Source: Azospirillum sp. 51_20
GTDB lineage: Bacteria > Pseudomonadota > Alphaproteobacteria > RF32 > CAG-239
Length of the DNA: 62,570 nucleotides
Reading direction: 5' to 3'
NCBI GenBank assembly: GCA_001917175.1
Contig: MNTV01000037.1
Location: forward strand, 1 to 62,570
The number at the start of each line of letters is the position of its first letter. Within the stretch, counting starts at the first letter, position 1. Below are positions 51,506 through 59,200 of this stretch, piece by piece. Made by a program: the position numbers and the translations under genes. Under the pieces are notes generated by a model, which saw nothing but the letters and a program-made list of their open reading frames with translations, was not told where the DNA came from and searched no databases.

Positions 51506-52876
51506 ATGAACAAAATAACATGTTATCAGAGACTGGTTCAGGCAATTGTAAACAATGCCAAGTATGGAGAAAATTTCGAGTACGAATTTGAAAGTTTTCC
51601 CGGTTTTGCCCGCCGCGGCCACAGCGAACGCGAGTTCAGAGACTGGGTCAAATGCATCAAATGGGTGCTTGACGTGCTGCAAACCCATGACGGAAGTCTG
51701 AACGCCAAGAAGGAATTCTGTCGTCAGAGCGTTTCGTCCGCCGGGTTGTATGCCGTTCCCCGTTATCGTCTGCGCGAAGAAGAGCTGCAAATCATTGCTT
51801 CGGCCGAAAGGTTCGGACGCGGTGACGGCGGCGAAATTCTGAAGTACGGAAACAAAAACGTCGTTTCCTACGATTACCGTCACATTCCGCGACGGGAAGG
51901 CGGGCGCAAGGACGTTTTGGTCGTTTTTTCCGGCGCTCCCGAAAGCGCGGTGAAGGCGGCTGAGGCATTGTACTGCTATATCCGTATGCATAAGGCTCTG
52001 CCCGACGGGGTTATGTTCCTCGGTTTGCAGGACAACCAGAACATGACGGAGTTTTGCCCGCAGTTCAAATTGCGCAAAAATTCCGAATACCGGATGTATC
52101 TCCGTCAGATGCTGCTGCTCGGCGTTCCCAAAGGACTGCTCGGCAAACTGCTGATGACGCCGAAAGATACTTCGACGGCGGAAAACATCGAGTTGGTTAA
52201 GGAAACTCTGGCACATTACGGCGTCAGAGAAGACGTAAACCTGATCTGCGTGACCTATCCGCTCTATCAGATGCGGGTGGCAACCGAATTTTCGTTCGGT
52301 TTGCAGGATGTTGCCAACGCGTGGGTGCGCATTGCCGACATAGAGCCGAAGATGTTTTCTTCCGCGGCTTACGGAGCCATGGTTTCGCAAGGCGTGATAG
52401 CGGAAGAGCGAATCGGCCGCCGGGTTAACGAAAATCTCCGGATTTTCAGTTATGACCGGCTGGACATGCAGCTTGCGGACTTAACGCTTGCCAACGGCGT
52501 GGCGCATCTTTTCCGCGAACACGGAAAAACCCGTTTCGCGTTGCCGAATCTGGGAAGTTATCCTGCTGAATACAAGGCGCTGGCGCCTTTGTTCCTGGCC
52601 TATTCCTATCCGAACGTGATGGCGGAATTGTGCGGAACGGATGAAACCGTTTCCGCGGTGCTGAAGGTGATCCGCGCGCTGATGCTTGACGCTTACGACG
52701 AAGGCGCAAGCGGCAAGGCGTGGGATGCCCAGCAGCTGGAAAACACCCTGAACATGGGGTATAAGCTGGCAGCAGAAGGGTTGGTTTCTCCGGAGATCCT
52801 TGTCAAAGGACGCTATATGGAGGAAGACAAGTTCCTGAAGGCGGTCGTTGATTATCAAAGCCGGGTAAAACAGTAA
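51506..52876 (+). CDS. DUF218/YdcF-like cytoplasmic protein, unknown role
   Basis: A 456-residue protein without signal peptide or membrane helices. The central part resembles the DUF218/YdcF fold: a Rossmann-like strand (KDVLVVFSGAPESAVKAAEALY) and STAENIELVKETLAHYG followed by LICVTYPLYQMRVA, which mirrors the T-x-EN...S-x-H-x-x-RA pattern of that family. The family's usual histidine is replaced by Tyr-Pro-Leu-Tyr. The flanking N- and C-terminal regions are not recognised. It is a single gene with a strong promoter and terminator and no clear ribosome site. Confidence 0.7.
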   Translation: MNKITCYQRLVQAIVNNAKYGENFEYEFESFPGFARRGHSEREFRDWVKCIKWVLDVLQTHDGSLNAKKEFCRQSVSSAGLYAVPRYRLREEELQIIASAERFGRGDGGEILKYGNKNVVSYDYRHIPRREGGRKDVLVVFSGAPESAVKAAEALYCYIRMHKALPDGVMFLGLQDNQNMTEFCPQFKLRKNSEYRMYLRQMLLLGVPKGLLGKLLMTPKDTSTAENIELVKETLAHYGVREDVNLICVTYPLYQMRVATEFSFGLQDVANAWVRIADIEPKMFSSAAYGAMVSQGVIAEERIGRRVNENLRIFSYDRLDMQLADLTLANGVAHLFREHGKTRFALPNLGSYPAEYKALAPLFLAYSYPNVMAELCGTDETVSAVLKVIRALMLDAYDEGASGKAWDAQQLENTLNMGYKLAAEGLVSPEILVKGRYMEEDKFLKAVVDYQSRVKQ

Positions 52877-52901
52877 GAACGGCTTTGCGACGTGTTTGAA
52901 A

Positions 52902-52937
52902 AATGCGAGAGGTTTTAACCTCCCGCATTTTTTTTTG
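52902..52937 (+). terminator. Intrinsic terminator
   Basis: AATGCGAGAGGTT pairs with AACCTCCCGCATT with one mismatch, followed by a T-run. It lies 26 bp after the 51506 gene. Confidence 0.88.
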
Positions 52938-53019
52938 AGTTTTCCGGCTTGTCTTAAGTGCGATAACGGGTTGTTATAAAGACAAAAAAAATATTTTATC
53001 CTTTCTTTCGGAGGATCGC

Positions 53020-53039
53020 AAAAAAAGGATCCTTTTTTT
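53020..53039. promoter_or_regulatory. 20-bp perfect palindrome, possible operator
   Basis: Seven A, then GGATCC, then seven T form a perfect inverted repeat. A second copy of its core (GCAAAAAAAGGATCCTTT) is at 53138-53155, 120 bp centre to centre. With the promoter between them, a dimeric regulator could loop the DNA. The T-run could also give it terminator activity. Confidence 0.45.
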
Positions 53040-53065
53040 GGCCGTAAAAAAGGAATGCGGAAGAT

Positions 53066-53095
53066 TTGTAAAAAAGATAGACGAAAGAATATATT
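53066..53095 (+). promoter_or_regulatory. Predicted promoter of the 53228 gene
   Basis: TTGTAA and TATATT lie 18 bp apart, between the two GGATCC palindromes. Confidence 0.4.
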
Positions 53096-53137
53096 AAGTG
53101 ACTTTTAACGGAAAAAGTGATACGATAAGTTTGCGTA

Positions 53138-53155
53138 GCAAAAAAAGGATCCTTT
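53138..53155. promoter_or_regulatory. Second GGATCC palindrome
   Basis: This copy shares the word GCAAAAAAAGGATCCTTT with the upstream palindrome and would lie in the 5' leader of the 53228 transcript. Confidence 0.4.
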
Positions 53156-53227
53156 GAGTGCGACGGCATTTGCCGGACGCGTTGTTCGGGAGGTCCTTTT
53201 TCCGGTTAATTTTAAGGAGATTAAACA

Positions 53228-53986
53228 ATGAGTAAAATTGATGACTTAAGAGGAAAACTGGCCGAGAGAAAAGGGAAGAGCGCGGATACCGTTTTAAGGG
53301 CTTCCAGTGCCGAAAATCCTTTGTCACAAGAGGAAATTTTGAAATATGCCAAAGAAAACGGCGGTATGTTGTTTGATGTTGAAAAGGTCGGTATCCCGGT
53401 TGATCTGACCAAAGCCGTCGGCGGCGAAAAAGTGCAGACCAAAACGCTGGCGCGCGACGGACGGGTTATTGAGGAAACAAGCAATGTGGCAAAAGAAGGC
53501 TTTGCGATTGACAGCCGCAAATGCCTTGACGGTTCTCCCGATCAATATGCGAAAAAACCGGAGAAAGCCGGCAGCAACAATTATATACTTGACGACGGCA
53601 GAACATTTGCCGAGATGATGCCCGGCGAAACCGCCAAAGCCCATACCGTGGGCGGTGAACGGAGAAAAGCCATGGTTGCCGAAAACGACATGTATCTGCA
53701 AGCTTCGTGGGGAGAGGTGCAATTTGTGGCCAAAGGCGGTTTGGTGACTTTTATGGGAGATGAGGCCATCGGCAACAACAACCCTTGCGATATGGTTATT
53801 GCAAACGGTGATCGTAAGGGAAACAGGGTATTGACCGCTTCCGGTTATGAGATCAGGAAGGATCTGGAAAACAGCGGCGTTGAACTTTCCGACGGTGCGA
53901 AGAAGTTTTTGCAAGTGGCTGCCGAAGAAGACCGGAAAAACCCGTATTTGCCGAGAGGAAAAGGCAAAGATCTGGAAAATATGTAA
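53228..53986 (+). CDS. Unknown soluble protein
   Basis: A 252-residue protein with a lysine-rich N-terminus (KIDDLRGKLAERKGKSAD) and no signal peptide. The middle holds YILDDGRTFAEMMPGETAKA and a strand-rich segment, WGEVQFVAKGGLVTFMG. The end is charged (YLPRGKGKDLENM). I do not recognise a family. AAGGAG lies nine bases before the ATG. The elaborate upstream palindromes suggest specific regulation, and a terminator-like hairpin follows at 54125. Confidence 0.7.
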   Translation: MSKIDDLRGKLAERKGKSADTVLRASSAENPLSQEEILKYAKENGGMLFDVEKVGIPVDLTKAVGGEKVQTKTLARDGRVIEETSNVAKEGFAIDSRKCLDGSPDQYAKKPEKAGSNNYILDDGRTFAEMMPGETAKAHTVGGERRKAMVAENDMYLQASWGEVQFVAKGGLVTFMGDEAIGNNNPCDMVIANGDRKGNRVLTASGYEIRKDLENSGVELSDGAKKFLQVAAEEDRKNPYLPRGKGKDLENM

Positions 53987-54124
53987 TTTGTGTCCGGCAG
54001 CAGTTTCCGGCTGCCGTTTTGCGCTAAGGGCTCAAAAAAGCCGTGCCGTCCGTTTTCGGCAGGGGGAGAAAATACAGCTCCCGGTGTTGTGCGGCCTCGG
54101 GCGGTGCCGGTCGTTTGAAAAGCG

Positions 54125-54155
54125 AAGCCTCTGGAAGTTGTCCGGAGGCTTTTGC
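54125..54155. terminator. Terminator between convergent genes
   Basis: AAGCCTCTGG pairs with CCGGAGGCTT (one wobble) around a 7-base loop, with short T/A ends. It lies between the 53228 gene and pepA, which converge. Confidence 0.6.
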
Positions 54156-54175
54156 CGGGTGGAAAACGGCGTTTG

Positions 54176-55636
54176 TTATTTCGTTTTTCTTAACAGACAG
54201 TTCAAAACGCGGACGCCGAAGCCGGTGGCGCCTTTGGGCGTCAGCGGATGGCCTTTGTCGTCTTTGTCGACGCCGGCAATGTCCAGATGCGCCCATTTGA
54301 CGCCTTCTTTGATGAAGCGTTGCAGGAAACAGGCGGCGGTGATGCCGCCGGCCAGCCGGGGACCTGTGTTTTTCATGTCGGCAATGTCAGAATCCATCAG
54401 TTTGTCGTATTCCGCGTTAATCGGCAGGCGCCACAGTTTTTCGCCGCTCGTTTCGCCGCATGCGGTCAGTTCGGCGGCAAGTTTGTCATCGTTGGCAAAC
54501 AGGCCGGCGTATTCAAAACCGAAGGTCATCATGGTAGAGCCGGTGAGGGTGGCGACGTCGATGATTTTCTTAACCCCGAATTTTTCCTGAATGTACCACA
54601 GGCAGTCGCCCAGAACCAGCCGGCCTTCGGCGTCGGTGTTAACGATTTCCACCGTTTGCCCGGACATTGAACGGACGATGTCGCCGGGACGCGTTGCCGA
54701 ACCGGAAGGCATGTTTTCCACCAGGCCGACCACGCCGACGACGTTAACCGGCAGTTTTTGCAGGGCGGCGGCCTTGATTGCGGCGACAACGACGGCGGAA
54801 CCGGTCATGTCGCCTTTCATGTCGCCCATGTTGGCGGCAGGTTTCAGGGAAATGCCGCCGGAATCGAAAGTGACGCCTTTACCGACCAGACCGAGGTCGA
54901 ATTCTTTGGCGTCTTTTCTGCCTTTCCATTGCAGCACGGCCACCCGCGGGGAATTGACCGAACCTTGGGCAACCGACAGCAGCATGTCCATGCCGAGGTC
55001 ATGCAGCTTGGCTTCGTCGAGAACGGTGACGTCGATGCCGAGATAATCCAGACGTTTGATGTCGGCGGCGTAAATTTCCGGCGTGAGGTTGTTGGCCGGT
55101 TCGTTGCAGAGGTCGCGGGCATAGCGGACGGCGTTGGCCAGAGCGCGGTTGGCGGCAAATTCCTTATCGTCGATTTGCGTTTCGCTCAGAAATTCGACTT
55201 TTTCCAGTTTGGGGTAGCTGTCAGCCGGCTTTTTGGTGAAATATTTGTCAAAACGGTAGCCGCCGAGTTCTATTCCGAGGGCTATGCCGGCCGCGGTTTC
55301 GCCGGCGGAAAGCGGGTTCTTTTTGTCGGCGGGAATGAAAACGGCGGCGGTTTCTTCGCCGCTGATTTTCTTATAGAGTTTGCCGCCGAGAATCTGCAGG
55401 TCGAGCGCGTTTGGCCGGGCGCCCGTGCCGGCGGCGACGATCCGGGTTTTGCCGTTGAATATTTCGGCGAAAGTTCCCGCTTTGCCGTCAAATTTCTGTT
55501 TGCGGACGGCGGCCCTGAGCGCGGCCGCTTCTTCTTCGGAAATAAACTTTCCGGCGTTGATGCCGCTGCCCGACGTTAAGATGACTTTGACGCCGGCGGC
55601 GCTTTTGGCACCGGTTGAAAATGTAAATTCGGTCAT
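54176..55636 (-). CDS. pepA: Leucyl aminopeptidase PepA (M17 family)
   Basis: A cytosolic di-metal aminopeptidase that removes N-terminal residues from peptides. The family signature NTDAEGRLVLGD carries metal ligands. Other active-site segments are VGKGVTFDSGGISLKP and MKGDMTGSAVVVAAI. At 486 residues it is of normal length with an M17 N-terminal domain. AGGAGG-type sequence precedes the ATG. Confidence 0.96.
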   Translation of the reverse strand: MTEFTFSTGAKSAAGVKVILTSGSGINAGKFISEEEAAALRAAVRKQKFDGKAGTFAEIFNGKTRIVAAGTGARPNALDLQILGGKLYKKISGEETAAVFIPADKKNPLSAGETAAGIALGIELGGYRFDKYFTKKPADSYPKLEKVEFLSETQIDDKEFAANRALANAVRYARDLCNEPANNLTPEIYAADIKRLDYLGIDVTVLDEAKLHDLGMDMLLSVAQGSVNSPRVAVLQWKGRKDAKEFDLGLVGKGVTFDSGGISLKPAANMGDMKGDMTGSAVVVAAIKAAALQKLPVNVVGVVGLVENMPSGSATRPGDIVRSMSGQTVEIVNTDAEGRLVLGDCLWYIQEKFGVKKIIDVATLTGSTMMTFGFEYAGLFANDDKLAAELTACGETSGEKLWRLPINAEYDKLMDSDIADMKNTGPRLAGGITAACFLQRFIKEGVKWAHLDIAGVDKDDKGHPLTPKGATGFGVRVLNCLLRKTK

Positions 55637-55807
55637 TTTTTCTCCTCCTGCCGATAATTTGCTTTTCGCCGGCGAAAACTGCAGCCGGCCGAATTGTTGT
55701 CGATAAGATGCAATATAGCGGTTAAATGATAAAAAACTCCTAATATTGTTAGACTTTTTGAAAAAAAGAGGTTATAATGTGACAAAATTCAACAAAAGGA
55801 GAGCGGC

Positions 55808-56908
55808 GTGGCCAGCAAATCCCGCAGGGAAGCGGTGGAATATCTGAAATATCTTGCCTTTGCCAACGAAACGGTAAACAAGGCGATGAACGTTTTCCGG
55901 CAGCTGCCCGAAGGCGAGCCGAAACGGCAGATGCGCGAACTGCTGCGCCATTATCTTTACAACAACAATTATGCCTGCACGATTACGCCCGAGCGGCCGA
56001 TTGAGCCGGAGTATAAAATGCTGATCCGCGACGACTGCAACGGCGACATCTATGCGGTAGACAAGAACTTTCTTTCCTTTCATTACCGTTATGCGTTGAA
56101 AAACGCCGGGTTGGAGAAGCATGCTTCGGAAGAGTACGTCAAAGCGCTGGACAGAAACAAAGCGTGGAGCGACATGTGCGAGTTTCCCACTTACCGTTCG
56201 GTGGAAGGAGCGGTGTTGGCGCGGCTGATTGAAATGCAGCTGCCGCCCAATCTGATCAAAGCCATGAAGGTGAACGACTTCCGCGATTTTGTCCGCAACA
56301 ACTGCGGCGAAGAGTTTGCCCGCTACCGTGAGCGCAAATCGTTTATCAAAACTTTTATCAATGCCCGGGAAACCGAGTTTCGGGAAATGCTGAACCGGGG
56401 GGGGGTGGATCCGCGTTATACCGACGCTTTGGTTGAAAAAATGCGCAAGACGGGCGAAGCCTGGGATGTCGTGGTTTTGGACGAGAACGGCAAGAGAATC
56501 GAAGGGCCGGAATTTGACCGTCATCATACCATCCCCGTCTATTCGCCGAACAATGTGGCCAGTTTGAGCGAAGTCAACAGTTTCAACAAATTGTGTCTGA
56601 TCGAAAAGAAATTTCACCGCTGGCTGCATAAGCTGGAACAGGCCAAAGTGAGCGACGACATGCTTTATTTTGAAAAAATCATGGTACCCGAACATGCCGC
56701 CTGTATTTTGAACTTTGAAACCTACATTGCGCACGATTTTTCCAACCCGGAACGGCGGCTCTTTCCGATGCGGCCGTCGGGCGAAAATCTGATTTATCTT
56801 AACAAGTTGGCGGAGATGACCTATAAGTTCAGTAGTCTGGTGCCCAATGCGAAAAGGGAAAAGACGCCCGACAGGTTCGTTCACCGCGGCGGCAAAGGCA
56901 GCCGCTGA
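55808..56908 (+). CDS. Putative HNH-type nuclease-domain protein
   Basis: A 366-residue protein starting at GTG with AAGGAG six bases upstream. Residues of about 215-275 look like an HNH / His-Me-finger nuclease: VVVLDENGKRIEGPEFDRHH (His239, His240), IPVYSPNN, then a conserved NSFNKLCLIEKKFHRWLH with Asn260, His270 and His274. The N-terminal 210 residues are helical and unrecognised. There is no signal peptide. It could be a restriction-type or toxin nuclease; no immunity-like gene follows, so neither is established. Confidence 0.7.
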   Translation: MASKSRREAVEYLKYLAFANETVNKAMNVFRQLPEGEPKRQMRELLRHYLYNNNYACTITPERPIEPEYKMLIRDDCNGDIYAVDKNFLSFHYRYALKNAGLEKHASEEYVKALDRNKAWSDMCEFPTYRSVEGAVLARLIEMQLPPNLIKAMKVNDFRDFVRNNCGEEFARYRERKSFIKTFINARETEFREMLNRGGVDPRYTDALVEKMRKTGEAWDVVVLDENGKRIEGPEFDRHHTIPVYSPNNVASLSEVNSFNKLCLIEKKFHRWLHKLEQAKVSDDMLYFEKIMVPEHAACILNFETYIAHDFSNPERRLFPMRPSGENLIYLNKLAEMTYKFSSLVPNAKREKTPDRFVHRGGKGSR

Positions 56909-56971
56909 CAAACGCGGCCGGCAAACGGCTTCTTATGACCGATCATAATATTTTTTGCGAGAAGAAAGTTG

Positions 56972-57913
56972 ATGAGCAACATATATCAGGCAAACGAAGA
57001 AAATATTGCCAAAGCGGCAGAAGTGATTAAAAACGGCGGTTTGGCCGCCATGCCGACCGAAACCGTGTACGGTCTCGGCGCCAACGTGTATGACGCCAAA
57101 GCGGTGGCAAAGATTTTTGCGGTTAAAAGACGTCCGACTTTTGATCCGCTGATTTCCCACATCGCCGATTTTGACGCGCTGCCGGACTATGCCCTGGCCG
57201 ACGAGCGGGCGCTGGCGCTGGCACGGCGTTTCTGGCCGGGACCGTTTACCATGGTTTTGAAGCGCAGGGGGCAAAATCCGGGCGTGGATCTGGCCTGTTC
57301 GGGGCTGCCGACAACCACGGTCAGAATGCCGAAACATCCGGTGGCGGCGGCTTTGATCCGGCAGAGCGGAGTGCCGATCGTGGCGCCTTCTGCCAATTTG
57401 TTCAAATCTGTGAGCCCGACCACCGCGCAACATGTTTATGACGGTTTGGGCGAAGCCGTCGACATGATTTTGGACGGCGGTTCCTGTGCTGTGGGGGTGG
57501 AATCGACCATTCTTGATGTTACCGGCAAAAATACGGTTCTGCTCCGGGCCGGCGGCACCACGCTGGAAGAGATTGAGGACTTTTTAAATGAAAAAGTGCT
57601 GGTTTCTCACGGCGAGCCGGATCGGCCGAGTGCGCCGGGACAACTGCTGCGCCATTATGCGCCGGGGCATAAGCTTCGTATCAATGCGGAAAAGGCGGAA
57701 GACGATGAGTTTTATATCGGCTTCGGCGGCCGCGACGGCGATTTGAATCTAAGCCCTTCCGGCGATCTGTGCGAAGCTGCGGCCAACCTGTTTGCCTTTT
57801 TGCGCCGGGCCGACGCTCTGGCCGGCAGCCGCACGCTGGCAATGGCACCGATCCCGGAAAACGGCATCGGCCTGGCGATCAACGACCGCATCAGGCGGGC
57901 GTCTCACGATTGA
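56972..57913 (+). CDS. L-threonylcarbamoyladenylate synthase (Sua5/TsaC family)
   Basis: This enzyme makes threonylcarbamoyl-AMP from threonine, bicarbonate and ATP for the t6A37 modification of tRNA. The N-terminal YrdC domain has MPTETVYGLGANVYD, VKRRPTFDPLISHI and VAPSANLFKSVSPT. At 313 residues it includes the extra C-terminal Sua5 domain after PSAPGQLLRHYAPGH. I start at the ATG at 56972; a TTG lies just upstream. t6A is also the substrate of the MtaB encoded at 41089. The 3' end overlaps rnd by 23 bp. Confidence 0.94.
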   Translation: MSNIYQANEENIAKAAEVIKNGGLAAMPTETVYGLGANVYDAKAVAKIFAVKRRPTFDPLISHIADFDALPDYALADERALALARRFWPGPFTMVLKRRGQNPGVDLACSGLPTTTVRMPKHPVAAALIRQSGVPIVAPSANLFKSVSPTTAQHVYDGLGEAVDMILDGGSCAVGVESTILDVTGKNTVLLRAGGTTLEEIEDFLNEKVLVSHGEPDRPSAPGQLLRHYAPGHKLRINAEKAEDDEFYIGFGGRDGDLNLSPSGDLCEAAANLFAFLRRADALAGSRTLAMAPIPENGIGLAINDRIRRASHD

Positions 57914-59054
57914 CGTCGGTAAATTCAATGTCTTTCTGTTCCGGGTTGTAGCGGATGGAGAGTTCGCCGTTGCGCAGTTTGAGGGCTTCGCTGCCGAAAA
58001 TCTCATACCGCCAGCTGCAAAGTGCCGGGTTGTCTTTGTCCTTGTAAGCCGCCAGTTTCTGCAGAGCGGTATCGCCGGCGATCAGGCGGGAAACCACGCC
58101 TTCCCGCTGGGAGACGATTTTCAGCAGCATTTTTAACAGTTCGTAAAGCGCGGGTACGGCGTTGATGTTTTCGTTTTTGAGCTGTTTGGCCAGCTTGCCG
58201 TCGACGTTCATATGCTCCAGCACGTCAAGCATTTCGTCGGCCAGCCGTCCGGAGGCGACGTCTTTGCGCATGCCGCGGATCTGCATCAGTTCTTCTTTGT
58301 TCTTCGGGCAGGCGGTGGCAATCATGACCAGAAAGTCGTCTTTAAGGATGCTTTGCCGGGGAACGTTTTTTTCTCTTGCCCGGCATTCGCGCCAGGCGGC
58401 AAGCGCTTTTAAGGCCGAGAGCACTCTGGCGTTGTGCGAGCGGTGGCGAATTTTCAGCCAGGCGTCTTCCGGCGGCGCGACGTAGGTGGTGCCGCGGGAA
58501 AGGATTTCCATTTCTTCGTCAATCCAGTGCAGCCGGTTGCCGGCCGTCATTTGTTCTTTAAGATGACGGTAGATTTTGAGCAGGTGGGTGACGTCGCCGG
58601 CGGCGTATTCCAGCTGATGTTCGTCAAGCGGCCGAAGCTGCCAGTTGGACAAACGGTCGGTCTTGTCCAGTTCGATGCCCAGTACCGCTTTAACCAGCCG
58701 TTCGTAACTGATGCTTTCGCCAAAACCGCAGACCATTGCCGCCACCTGAGTGTCAAACAGCGGCTGCGGGATAATGCCCGACAGTTCGAAAATGATCTCG
58801 ACGTCCTGCCGGCAGGAGTGAAACACTTTGGTTACGTCCCGGTTTTGCATCAGCGCAAAGAAGCTTTGCAGATCGATGCCTTCCGCCAGCGGGTCGATGA
58901 TGGCGGTTTCTTCCTCCGAGGCGACCTGGATCAGGCAAAGCAGCGGAAAATAGGTTTTTTCGCGGATAAATTCCAAGTCTACGGTAATGTACGGGTGTTT
59001 GGCCAGCCTTTGACAGAGCAGGCCGAGATCTTGAGTGTTGTCGATTGTCTGCAT
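57891..59054 (-). CDS. rnd: Ribonuclease D
   Basis: A DEDD-family 3'-5' exoribonuclease that trims tRNA and other small RNA precursors. Catalytic motifs are ITVDLEFIREKTYF (D, E), VFHSCRQDVEIIFELSG (D) and LEYAAGDVTHLLKIY (Y and D). HRDC-type helical domains follow, including LSALKALAAWRECRA. At 387 residues it is of normal length. It converges on and overlaps the Sua5-type gene. Confidence 0.95.
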   Translation of the reverse strand: MQTIDNTQDLGLLCQRLAKHPYITVDLEFIREKTYFPLLCLIQVASEEETAIIDPLAEGIDLQSFFALMQNRDVTKVFHSCRQDVEIIFELSGIIPQPLFDTQVAAMVCGFGESISYERLVKAVLGIELDKTDRLSNWQLRPLDEHQLEYAAGDVTHLLKIYRHLKEQMTAGNRLHWIDEEMEILSRGTTYVAPPEDAWLKIRHRSHNARVLSALKALAAWRECRAREKNVPRQSILKDDFLVMIATACPKNKEELMQIRGMRKDVASGRLADEMLDVLEHMNVDGKLAKQLKNENINAVPALYELLKMLLKIVSQREGVVSRLIAGDTALQKLAAYKDKDNPALCSWRYEIFGSEALKLRNGELSIRYNPEQKDIEFTDVNRETPA

Positions 59055-59200
59055 GGTTTGATTCCGTTGTTGGTTTTGACTGAAAAGCTTAACAGTACAT
59101 GATTAATATTGTTTTAATAAATTATTTTGTTTTTTTATTGATTTTGTTTCGTTTTGGCCTAATATAGGCCGCATGCTAACCAAAATTTGAGGTTTTTCAG

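Larger units (their letters stand above)
52938..53227. other. AT-rich control region of the 53228 gene
   Basis: No gene is present. It contains two palindromes built on GGATCC with a promoter between them (separate entries), then an AAGGAG ribosome site nine bases before the next ATG. Confidence 0.6.
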
